NCBI GenBank assembly: GCA_950295325.1
Contig: OX485803.1
Coordinates: forward strand, 27,030,001 to 27,094,000
DNA: 64,000 bases
Origin: Polytrichum commune
Lineage: Eukaryota; Streptophyta; Polytrichopsida; Polytrichales; Polytrichaceae
Direction: 5' to 3'
A model generated the notes under the pieces. It was not told where the DNA came from. It worked only from the letters and a program-made list of their open reading frames with translations, and searched no databases. Each line of letters opens with the position of its first letter. The first letter of the stretch is position 1. Position numbers and translations under genes: made by a program. This document shows positions 1 through 10,194 of the stretch, in pieces.

Positions 1-3000
1 CTTCACGGCACCTCACTCGGCCTTCACGGTCCTCCTCGTGGCAGCCATTGACCTCAACCGCCACTACACCATGGATGACTTCTTTGCCCAGGTCAGTCCC
101 TTATCCTCCTTCTTCATGTTTTGTTACTCGTCCGCACATCCTCCACACATCATCGCAAGTTTCAATGGCCGTTTAATTTTCAGCATTAAGATCTGTCGTG
201 TTATGTGGTTCCATTTTCATGTTCTCCAACTTCTACCGATTAGATTTGCCAAAAAAAAATTTGTGTTGCATTAGCAAATCTACAATGAAGCATCACAAAA
301 ATTGGAGTGAAAATCGGACCTCCCATGATTTAGTAATGGTTATTGGAAGTTCATGTTTGTTGATTTCTTGATTGAATACACAAGTCCTCTCAAACATGTG
401 CATTATTAAGGTGGGATAGTTAATCAAACTTGAAGACGTCGTCCAATCTTTTTTAAACATGTTTTTTTTATGGTGTTTGTTCTTTGATTGTCACTTAACC
501 ACACACAAATCAAATGTAGGGGTCCAACTAAGAAAAGTAACCAAATAGCATCTGCATACCTTAGGGCCACTTCACACACGAATCTGAGAGCCTGTGACCA
601 TTACACTTCAAGCACTCTCATTGGTGGAAAAGGCAGAGTTGATTGAAGTTCACTTCACACTACACTTGAGGGACCAATGGAGTATGTGAATGCAAGGTGG
701 ATGTAAAGTCTACATGGATTCTTATATGGCATCGAATGGATCATGTTTCATGGTCACTTGGATTATTTTCAAAAACCACCTCTTGGAGGTAGGCCTAACA
801 CAAAACTGGGAGATCATGGCACTCCAAATGCTCACAACCATTGATTTATTCTATTTTATCATGTGTGAGGACCCACATGAATAGAAATTCATTGAAATAG
901 CATTTGGTTGAGGGCCCAGTCACATATGACTTCACACTACACTTGAGGATCCGTGACCGCACTACATGAGTTTGGCGGTGTCTTGGGACGGCCTATGGAC
1001 ACTTTCTTTTGGGCTCTCACGATATCATGGTCACGGCTCTTGGCTCGTGTGTGAAGTGGCCCTTAGCTAGGTAGTCTTGTTGGTGAAGATACTCATCAAC
1101 GGCATGATGGTGTGTATGTCGAATACAAATTTGGGCATTGTGTTTCAGAGTTTGACTTGATGCATTTCTAAACCTGGCATTTAAACATGGCCTTTGGTCA
1201 ATTCAAATCTCTTGGAAACCACCACTGTATAAATTTTGGTAGGTCAGCTTTCCATTCCGTCAATGGTGACCAACTTCTCAACTGCACATAATGTGTTCCA
1301 TCTGTGATTGTCTCGTGGGTTTCTTCGTAGTAAACCCATCGACTGGGCAACGATGGGTTTTCTACTCCACATGCCTGTCAGTTTTCTACAAAATTAAATT
1401 CTCATCCTGGATGCCTAGATTTCTAACCACCACATGGCATGCTGTCGATGCTCAAGAGTTTCCCCTGGAAGTCAAAAGATTCCTTCCATAGCCTAACATG
1501 TACAGTGTATACAACCCCTCTACTGTTGATTCTCAACGTGTTACCGTACATTTCGGTCAGTTTTGAACACTGATATGATGAAATAATCATTTCCAAGATT
1601 AGAATTTAATAGCACACTCAGCCTATGACATCATACCACATGCCACATAAAAAATTCAGACAATCATAGTTACAATTGATTATACACAATACTAACAAGC
1701 ATGTACCCTTTCCAAGCATGTACCTGAACCCTACATGCTTGTTAATTTGTACATAAACAATTGTAACTATGATTGTCTAATTTTTTAATGTGTTCAAGTA
1801 CACAGTACCCTTTCCAAGCATGTACCAATATACACATGTCTCCTAATATTTCAGAGGTGTACATTGTAGAGTCTAGACAGAGCAAAAAGACCCGAAGTTT
1901 TATTTTTTCAAATTTGTCGCATGTAGGTATTAGACCCTTTTGCATGTAGGCTTGGGGAGAGCCTGCTGCTCCCTCATATTCACATTGAAGTTATTCCAAG
2001 GTTTTTGACATGGCCCATGGGTTATGAAGGTCTCTCTTACAGTAAGTGGGACTAATTCAATCACTTATTCTAATCAGGCACCTACATGTGACTGATGTGT
2101 AGTTAGGTGTGGATCTAAGAATGGACAAAAAATAGACATGTTTTTATCATAAATTGAAATATGTGTTCAAAATTTGTTAGCTTAATTTTAGGTTCAAATA
2201 GTAAATGGAATTGCGGAGATTTATGTGATTAACTAAGCATTAGGTAGTTGGTTGGATGAGTTTGAATACCCTCTTGAGAATTTGGGGGTCAAGAAGGTTG
2301 AGGCTAGTAGGTCGAAAAAAATTTGGGTCCCAAATTTCCAGGAGGGTGGCTGGAGCCCGGGCGAGTCCCACCAACTACCTTATGTAGCCGATTCAAGCCA
2401 TTGGATTGAGTCTACATCTAATAGGGCTTCGTTGGTGATGACATAGATGCTTTTGAATTCACTATCAACATGGTAGGTGCAAAGGATTTTGGTTGGTGAG
2501 AAGCAAGAATATCCTACAAGATTGTAAAGTATCTTTGCATATCCTCACAAAATGAAGGTCAAAATTTTTGGTGTCGGGGACCTCGCCCTTAATACCAACC
2601 AAAATTTGACACGTTGGCGAGCAGTACTAGGTCAAAATCCAATGTAAAGAAAGAGAATCTCCCCTTTGATAATGAATAAGGCATTCATATGAAATCCAAA
2701 ATTATGAGGAAATTGAGATCTAGAATTGCTAATAATCTCATACTAATTGTGCTCTTAGCATCCTAGGAGAGGTGGGTGCAGAGATGAATGCATTCATTTT
2801 GAACCCATTGGCATTACTAAGGAGATGTACAATGTTATGAAACGAAGTGAAACTGATCTTAAAGTCTTATGGAACTAAAAATACATTAAGATGGTGTCAA
2901 AAAGGCTAATTCCCTCGAGTATCGGAGTGCACTGGCCTCAGTAAGATAGAAGCTAATACCGTTTACGTTGTGTCGGTGTGCAGGAACAAAAAGAGTTTTT

Positions 3001-3769
3001 TGGGTTGAGATTCACCCCACTCACGCCCGAAGCCCTCCACCTCGTCTTCCTCGTCCTCAACATGGTGCCTTTGGCCTGGCTGAACACCGTCGTGTGTGCC
3101 CGGGGTGTAATCAACATCTACGCACAGCAAAACCTCGCAAGCTCGCTCAAAGACAGCTACGAAGGCCTTCCATGGGGGGCGTTGAGAGTGATCGCCACTC
3201 AAGTGTGGTTTTACCTCGCCTGGTCCCTCTTCATCGTGGCCCAAGCCTGCCTGGCCCCCTTGGATCCCCCCAACTCCTCCAACGTCTGGCTCATTCTAAC
3301 AAACGCCGTCAATCTAACGGGATTCGTCATCCTGCCTCTGCTCGTTTTCTGCTTCTTCTACCCCCTCCCTGCACAGCAGATTGCAGCATTGGAGCCCGGA
3401 AACTACGGCATCAAGGGGTATTTACGAGCAGCAAACTTGTTGACGGGGAAAAGAGTAACCTCCATTAACCTGGCCATGCTCACGTTCCTGTACGTGGTCA
3501 TCCTGAAGCTCCTGGTGGACTTTGCGCTCCAGAAATCGTTCCCCTTCTGGACGCAATTCCTGGCGTACCCGCCCCTCGTGTTGTTTGTCATTGCGATGTC
3601 GATATTTTGGCAGGTGGCATTCACAATCCTCTACCTCTCATGCGTGGCTCGCAATGACCCGGGTGTATTGACGAGCCTATTGAGCAGCTGCAAGGCCGTG
3701 AAGGAGGATGAAGAAGCTGCCGCGGAATTCACGACGGATCCCCTCCTTGTAAGTATATACAATCCCTGA
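1..3769 (+). CDS. plant multi-pass membrane protein, 3' part (two exons visible)
   Basis: The left edge cuts this gene. The visible exons are 1-91 (codon frame starting at base 2, ending FFAQ before a gtcagt donor) and 2984-3769 (after a ttgtgtcggtgtgcag acceptor). Both borders are phase 0, so FFAQ joins EQKEFFGL. The second exon encodes about 261 residues with roughly five or six hydrophobic segments, separated by short loops such as EPGNYGIKGYLRAANLLTGK. This layout, and the E-P-x-Y-G-I...L-x-G-K loop, resemble the plant-only transmembrane family that includes Arabidopsis At1g31130 and At4g19950, whose biochemical function is unknown to me. The acidic tail KEDEEAAAEF precedes a stop at 3767-3769. 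A consensus donor (gtaagtatat) lies at 3749, so the last eight codons may be intron and a further exon may exist downstream; I found none. Family call moderate, coding call strong. Confidence 0.75.
213..563 (+). repeat. dispersed repeat family 1, copy A
   Basis: This stretch matches about 49741-50090 over its whole length, with scattered substitutions and small indels; shared runs include catgttctccaacttctac and tgcattagcaaatcta. There is no coding frame, and the family is not recognised. Copy A ends at the TTA where the adjacent MITE inserted; the second copy reads on from the equivalent acctta without a MITE. Confidence 0.7.
564..1062. mobile_element. PIF/Harbinger-like MITE A, TSD TTA
   Basis: The element has terminal inverted repeats starting GGGCCACTTCACACACGAR, is 499 bp long, and is flanked by direct TTA trinucleotides at 561-563 and 1063-1065. 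Inverted similarity extends about 40 bp inward (gtgaccat near both ends). A 3-bp TNA target duplication and GG(G)CC termini fit PIF/Harbinger (Tourist-type) elements. There is no transposase frame, so it is non-autonomous. MITE B at 20803-21383 belongs to the same family. Confidence 0.8.
2825..2960 (-). mobile_element. LINE 3'-end fragment inside an intron
   Basis: On the plus strand this stretch aligns with 56290-56392 and 63690-63785, sharing pieces such as tcaaaaaggctaatt, cggagtgc and agatagaagctaat. Those two sites are 3' ends of minus-strand LINE copies, so this is a truncated minus-oriented relic. It ends 23 bp before the splice acceptor at 2982-2983 and therefore probably supplies part of the 3' intron context. 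Confidence 0.6.
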
Positions 3770-3947
3770 TCTTAAATTGCAATTGTAAATTTAGACAAGG
3801 TAGATGATGCTAACCTGGTCACTTGAAGCGCTGAGTACGCACATTATTGCGAGATTGATAAAGTCTTAGATGCGTCTCGTTAGCAGTTGAAAGAGGATTC
3901 CAACTTTGCACCAAATTATGCCTTGTTTGAAGTTTGAATGTATGTAA

Positions 3948-4489
3948 GGGCCGCTTTACACCTAGAGGCCGGGCCAATTCCCCTTGAGGCCGATTGCATG
4001 AAATTTCAGCCCCTTTTGGGTTGGAGACCGGCCTCAACAACACATTATAATGAGATTATAATGGGGGCCAATTTTTCCATATGTAAAGGCCTTAGGGCCA
4101 AGAAGCTAGGCCGATGCAATAAATCTAGCATAATCCAACGGATCTAGCATAATCTAGGATAGAGCCGTTCATATTTCCACATAATCCAATGGATATGGTT
4201 CGCTAAAAAATCATGTTTTATTAAAAAATAAAAATAAAAATAATTTATTGAAATTTGACATTGGCCCCAAGGCCAAGAATTGGCCTTCCATTTTGGGTGC
4301 ACCCCCTTCAATGAGCTCAGGCCGTGTCATACCATGCATTTTTTGATTAAAAAATTCATACCACCAAATTAGCCCGGCCTCTAGGTGTAAAGGGGTTGGG
4401 GCCGATTTCAGCCTTTTGGCCAATCACAAGTGAGGATTTCAAGCCTCTTACACAACGAATTGGCCCGTCCTCTAGGTGTAAAGCGGCCC
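3948..4489. mobile_element. Harbinger-like MITE C, TSD TAA
   Basis: This 542-bp element is bounded by near-perfect inverted repeats over at least 33 bp, beginning GGGCCGCTTTACACCTAGAG, and flanked by TAA at 3945-3947 and 4490-4492. The end sequence differs from MITEs A and B, so it is a separate subfamily with the same type of termini and a 3-bp target duplication. The interior repeats the ctctaggtgtaaag motif near 4380 and has no transposase frame. Confidence 0.85.
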
Positions 4490-4492
4490 TAA

Positions 4493-7207
4493 GTCATAAG
4501 GGTTCATAGATTTATAGGTAGATGACTTAAACCAACATGGGGCTTTGATGTTAACGTGGTGGATGTTCTCATGATTATTGTGTAGTTATTGGGGAAGGTT
4601 TTAGGGTGTTGGTTTTGGGTGGGGTGATAATTTTAGCATCATGTACCTTGGTGGATACAATTCATGTCAAATACACTATACATTTGTTGTAGTGTGGTCC
4701 ATTAAAAATGAGTGTCATGTTGATTAGAGTAGTGGCCTCCATGATTGTCCTATAGTAGCTAGTTTCCCATGCTAGGAGTCTTCTATGGTTGCCATCTAGC
4801 AATTGCAAGATCATGACCGTGAGTTGATGATGACTAGTGTGGACCGCACCAATTAGATGTATAGCGTATCATAGGGGAGAGTGAAAATGCAAAGTGACGT
4901 TGTATAGCCCATGTTTTCTTTATTTAAAACAATTTGAAACCTAAGTGTGACCTAGTTGGAATGTAATAACAACAAACTTGGGAGGGGCGTATTTTTATCA
5001 CATCCCCACAATAGTTGCCATGAACTAAATCATGGGTAGTCACACAATGAATGACCTCGTTTGTATACAAGGACTTTAAACACTTTACCACCCTAGGAAG
5101 GAATGGCAAGTGGAGGGTAAAGTGGATATTACAAATCATGTTATCTTCATCCTTTGTTCACCAAGTGTTGTCCATTGTACCTCATGTTTCCCTAGGTAGT
5201 AAATCACCCAAGGAAGTGTTATGTGGAATGTAGCATATAGCAAACAAATGATGTTGTCTTTACCCTCTACTCTCCACTTTACCCCATGTTTCCCTAGGTG
5301 GTGAATTGCCCAAGGACGTGTTTTGTCCACTTTACCCCCACTCACCATGTATTATCCGCTTTACTCCATGTCTCCCTAGATGGTAAATTACCCAACTTGG
5401 CTCCTTGTACTACTAGCTAGGTAGCACATTGCTCCATTGTTAGTTAGTGGACAAGATTCACGCGTGAATGTCTTGTGGACATCTTGAAAAGAAATGTATG
5501 TGGTTGTACAAAGGAGGAGTGAAGAGAAGAATTACATTGAACATCCAATCCAGTGTGGCTCACATTATTCATCATCGACCCACAATAATTTTCTTGAAAG
5601 TATTGGGTGATGACTAGGGGGAGTGTCATATGACACTTGGTGCTATATGATAAGTTGTGAAGACCACTCTAATTGACATGGCACACCAATTTTGATGGCA
5701 CACCAAATCAAATGTTTAGTGTAACTAGCATTATATTCAAAAAAAGGCAATGGTCTTCGAGGGCCCTCTATATCTTGTAATGCCCATTTTAGGATCATAT
5801 GTAAACTTAGACCAACTCGAAATTGAAGCAACACCATAATCCATGCCAGTGGCAACATGATTCCAAGTCGGAGTCGTATTTTCTTTTCCTTTTTGTTGTT
5901 GTAGCATGACAAACTAAAGGGCCTAACTTTTGTTGCTTTTTTGTAGGCTGACAGAATGGAAGGAAATGAAGATGGAGTTGGACATGTCCTTGTGCCTGTG
6001 TAATCAAGTGACATGTAAGGGGTTGGTTTGAACTTGCAAGCCTTAAATCGGATTAGTGGATGTGTTTGCTAAGTTGTTTAGGAAGCCATTTATCAACATA
6101 TATCAACATCTTGGTAAATTGGCCTCTAGGTGAGTTTCCATACATTATTGACTACCAATTTTAAACCTTTGCCTAGGGAGGAAATGTCCTATATGCCAAT
6201 TGAGCACTAAGGCACTGTCCCATCATCAAAAGTTGGCTAGATGATAAAACACAAAAGAGATTACTAATTTTCTTTCAATAGAAAAGGGGTCTTGTAAATT
6301 CAAAGCCTAGGGAATGGACTCTTCATACCACATACAAACTAACGTGAGTGTAAGAAGGCGTATTATTTGAGGCATTAGCATACATAGTATACATAAGGGA
6401 GAGGCATTCTTTTTCTGTATTATGTATATCTATGAAGGCTATTAATGCTTTTGAAGTAAAGGTAGATGTACAAAGAGGGGGCCTAAGGTTTAGAGAAAAA
6501 AAAATAACAATATATGTGTTAGTTTCATTCACTTCACATTTTTATCCATTATTGTCATATGATCATAGTGCTCAAACACTTACCATTGTAGCGTATACAT
6601 TTGATTTTCTCTATAAACTTCTCATATAGAGGGGGTTTAATTGCATACTAACCCACACACATCACTTAGGTTTTCAATGAGGAGTCCACACCCCCAACCC
6701 CAAGATTCAAAGTAATGCCCAAAAACCTAGACCACTACAAATGTATAAAGAAGTCCCTCATATTTCGGATTTGAGAATGAGTTGCCCATCAAACAATGTT
6801 CATTTTTCTTATAGTATTACATTTATGGAATGCTCTATGCAAGGGCTACAAGAGTACACATTATAACACTTAAGGTTGCGTTGGAAAGCAATATGATGCT
6901 TCAAAACCTGGACAATATTAATATCCAAGAGTCGTGTGTCCATGTCTATTAAAGCTTTGAACTTCTTGCACATATTTCAGAGAAGCTTTACAACAATGCT
7001 TGCGGCAACTCATTTAAGGGGAAAAAAAAATGATTACCCAACGAGGCTTGTATATATACTCATGTAAATGTGATGCATGAGATTTTATTCTAGCAATTCA
7101 CTACACATCCAAGACTGCCTTCAAGAGACTGCAAATTATAATGACTGTATGAAAACATTTTTATCCTTCAAAGAGGTACATGCGGTTGTAAGAAACCCGT
7201 TCCACTC
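4493..7207. other. intergenic, no gene seen
   Basis: This is AT-rich sequence without a frame of coding character. The only structure is a short decayed tandem repeat around 5189-5395. The open frame of 123 codons on the minus strand at 5643-6014 lacks any recognisable motif. Confidence 0.5.
5189..5395 (+). repeat. decayed tandem repeat, about 80-100 bp units
   Basis: Three diverged copies of tttccctaggtrgtraatyrc begin near 5189, 5290 and 5371, each preceded by a pyrimidine-rich segment with ccacttta or tccatg. Spacing is about 100 and 81 bp. Nothing coding is seen. Confidence 0.5.
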
Positions 7208-7236
7208 AAATAATAATAATAATAATAATAATAATA
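7208..7236. repeat. (AAT)n microsatellite
   Basis: An uninterrupted run of about nine AAT trinucleotides. Confidence 0.95.
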
Positions 7237-7335
7237 TCAGGCAACCCGTCGTGAATTTGAGCCCATTGGTCCTACCCTGTTCAAGGACCCCCTTGGCTGG
7301 GTGGGGTTTATTGCGTACCTTGCAATGGGTGAGTT

Positions 7336-7455
7336 CTTGGTTTTTCCGTCAAGTAGAGAAAAGATTACACAACTAGTAATCAAACTGCCAACCCCCCATT
7401 CGGATTTGGGTACCTCTCCACTGTCATGTGGTAGTTTAGGGTCATCTCGGACCCA
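7336..7455 (-). mobile_element. tRNA-derived SINE copy 1 (minus, fragment)
   Basis: Read on the minus strand from 7455, the copy starts tgggtccgagatgaccctaa and continues through cagtggagaggtaccc to ctctacttgacgg. It is collinear with the copies at 9229 and 48113. The internal B-box-like sequence reads gtttgattact. No clear target duplication is visible here, and the tail differs from the other copies. Confidence 0.6.
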
Positions 7456-8487
7456 TTTAACTCAACAAGGGCATGTGGTTGCCATTGTCCGATTCCACAA
7501 CTAGCTTATCGCACTCCTGCAAACTTAATATTACAATTAATTTAGATTAGATTAAATATCTAGGTGGCATATACACCCAATGTGACTTAAAGAATCCACC
7601 AACCAAGAACTTTATTTTGTGATTTTGTGACTAAAACATGTATAGGTTGCACTCCTAGGGTTTGAGTGTCATGGTGGTTGTGCTAAGAGGAGCAAACATC
7701 AAACGATACTAATTAGTGATATTGGTACCCAAGTGGGGTTGCATCAATTGGGTTGGTTGTCATCGTGGTTGCATTAGGAGGATCTAAGACTCAAAAGAAA
7801 TCATTCAACCCCTAAAAGCTTGGGAGTTTTATCTTGAATCAAAGATGTACTATAAAGTGTGAATTAGAAACTTTACTTTGTGTTGGCATATGGGAAAACA
7901 TTTTAGGAAGTTAATTTTAAATCACATCTGTGCGGTTGGAATATGTATCTTCATCCTTGGTCTCCACCAAATCGTTTTACAAGCATTTTCTTTCAAAAAA
8001 TAATAAATATCTCAAGATGTATCAAAATCAATTGATCTTTGATATGATTGGCTAAAAGTTTGAGCCGCAAAATTTGGTGGGAGAAACCAAAATTATTAAT
8101 GTCATTGACATTGGTACTTTCCCAAAATAACTAATTTTGTAACAGAATAAATCAAGGGTTCCAACCACCTCGACGTCCATATCTTATAGTCATTGATATA
8201 AAATTTCGACCTCTTTGCTCTAGACGGCACGAAATTTTACTATGTCAAGGTGCAAGGGAAAAGAAAAAAAAGAAAAAAAAAGTTTTGAGAGATATACCTT
8301 TGAGAAACGCTCGTAACCACATTTTGGCTTCTTGGGCATTAGGAGTTAACCGCTGATTGGTCAAGCTTGTTTTGGTCAATTTTAAGCTGCCCCTTGACCA
8401 TTTCTATTTTTTTCTTTTTTTCTTTGACTTTACATTTAGAATTCAATTTGTGAAATTCAACTGCATGTACTAAAAAACTTAGCTAAA
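7456..8487. other. intergenic, no gene seen
   Basis: AT-rich sequence with A/T-rich low-complexity patches near 8255-8285 and 8400-8430. I see no gene, RNA or transposon end here. Confidence 0.5.
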
Positions 8488-8865
8488 CTACATGTCCACA
8501 TAAATTTCAAAGTCAAATCCAACCATATCTTCAGCACCAAGCCTCGACATGAGTTTGCAACAAGCAACTATTTCTTGGACAACACCATTTGGCACCTTGT
8601 TTGAAGACGATCTACTTGGATAATATGGATTGCCGAGAATGACTTTGTCTTCAATCCAGTTCTGTGGCCCACCTCTCAACACGAAGCAATAATTTGGCAC
8701 CATGATCAAGAATACAGTATGCACACATCTCTTGGGGAAGACCTTAACTGGTCGTATGATTAACGCTCCCATGACCAAAACCACATCCTTGAAAGCCTCC
8801 AATGAGCAATGGGGAGCCCACAACAGGTAGCATGTTGTGTGCTCGAGGTCCTGGAGCCCCTCCAC
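8488..8865 (-). CDS. unassigned open frame, possibly a Ty3-type retroelement relic
   Basis: An uninterrupted minus-strand frame of up to 125 codons ends at 8488. The piece VHTVFLIMVPNYCFVL followed by WIEDKVILGNPYYP loosely recalls the end of a Ty3/gypsy protease domain, where a hydrophobic strand runs into a G-R-P-W-I motif, but the Gly-Arg-Pro part is not intact. No flanking LTR, integrase or reverse transcriptase is visible. It may be a chance open frame. The function is not assigned. Confidence 0.22.
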   Translation of the reverse strand: MEGLQDLEHTTCYLLWAPHCSLEAFKDVVLVMGALIIRPVKVFPKRCVHTVFLIMVPNYCFVLRGGPQNWIEDKVILGNPYYPSRSSSNKVPNGVVQEIVACCKLMSRLGAEDMVGFDFEIYVDM

Positions 8866-9228
8866 ACAAATTGCTTCGGCAAATGGGAAGGGACTCGATT
8901 TGGAGGAGAAGATAAATTAATAAGAGGGAAGAGGAAGGTACTAAGGGAGAAATGATTTTTTTAAAAAGAAGCTGCTACCGAGAGGTGGTTGACCTTCAAA
9001 TTCTTTGAACAATGTTATCTCCTTCAACACTTGCTTGGAGAAAACGTTTGTGCTTGGAAAGACCCCAATTGGTGTAGAATGGGATTTGCCCTCTGTACGT
9101 CCTCACAAAAAATCAATGTCTGTGGAGTCGACCACAAGGTGGACCCGGTGCTTAAGGTAGGACAGCCTGAGATTCTTCCAAAAATTGTACTTGGAGAATT
9201 TGCAGATCCCAATAATGAATGTGATCTT

Positions 9229-9387
9229 TGGTCTGTGATGACCCTAAACTAGCAGATGATAGTGGAGAGGTACCTGAACCAGATGGAGTAGTTGGTGGTT
9301 TGATTCCTGGCCGTGAAATCTTCTCTCTACTTGATGGAAAAACTAGCCAGGTGGCTACGCAGCTCCTCTGTTCCAAAAAATTAGATA
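9229..9387 (+). mobile_element. tRNA-derived SINE copy 2 with 18-bp target duplication
   Basis: The body starts tggtctgtgatgaccctaaac, carries a B-box-like ggtttgattcc at about 9296, and ends in an A-rich tail near ccaaaaaattagata. It is flanked by perfect direct repeats AATAATGAATGTGATCTT at 9211-9228 and 9388-9405. The internal Pol III B box and the long target duplication made by LINE machinery identify a SINE. The A box is weak. Confidence 0.8.
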
Positions 9388-9405
9388 AATAATGAATGTG
9401 ATCTT

Positions 9406-10088
9406 GTGTGTTAAAAAGTTTCGAGTGCATCGAAAGAAAAGGGTCACTTTTGTTATTCACTGTGTTTTATCCTTTGTTGCCAAACCCCCAGCATCGACAT
9501 GATTTTTAAAATGTGAATTACCTCTTGTGAAGTTGTAAACAGCAAAAGTCCATTTTTATGTTACTTGTGGATATATGACAAGAAATTTAAGCCCAAATGG
9601 CAGAAAATTTACGTACCACCAGTCAAACCTGCTGCCACCCATCCTCTTCGCTCACTCCATGTTTTCTTCATTCTTGACAGAGTGCTTACTGTCCAATCAA
9701 GAGATCCGATGATTCCTCTAATGATTCCTCTAAACATCTTTTTACCATATTTCCTGTTGATTCTGTGTTAAATGGTGAGCAAAATGATGCCAGTAGTCTC
9801 ATCGAAGGCATACGTAGAACAAAAACACTCCTCAAGGTAAGAATCTTATGCACCTAAAGCAAGATCCCCAACACACGACAACCTACTTTCTGCTACAATG
9901 CCTGGTTTGCATGCCACATTGATAGTTGTCACGACAACATTTACCGTCTTATATCTCAGGTCTTTGTTCTCCCAGCCACATCAAGGAAATATGTTTGCCC
10001 TTGCTAACATATTTCCCCTGCGGAGTCCAGTCAGGAAATGAAGTACAGTGAAGACCAAGGAGATCAACGAGGTCAAAATCTTGCATTT
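9406..10088. other. spacer downstream of TIC62
   Basis: This AT-rich region lies between a SINE and the presumed 3' end of the TIC62 transcript. I see no gene in it. Confidence 0.5.
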
Positions 10089-10094
10089 TTTATT
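10089..10094 (-). terminator. poly(A) signal AATAAA for TIC62
   Basis: On the minus strand, AATAAA occurs about 100 nt after the TIC62 stop codon, in an AT-rich context. Plant polyadenylation signals are loose, so the actual cleavage site is uncertain. Confidence 0.4.
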
Positions 10095-10194
10095 GCAAAT
10101 GTCACACATATATCAGCATGTATATAGTATACATATAATATATCTTAAGCTATAATACCATTACAAAAACATAATACATGCCTGACATTGCCAC

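Larger units (their letters stand above)
92..2983 (+). other. 2.9-kb intron loaded with repeats
   Basis: This is the intron between the two visible exons of the membrane protein gene. It holds, in order, a dispersed repeat also found near 49.8 kb (about 213-563), a Harbinger-like MITE (564-1062) and a LINE 3'-end fragment (about 2825-2960) that stops 23 bp before the acceptor. Between 1066 and 2820 I see no gene; the short open frames there have no coding character. Confidence 0.65.
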
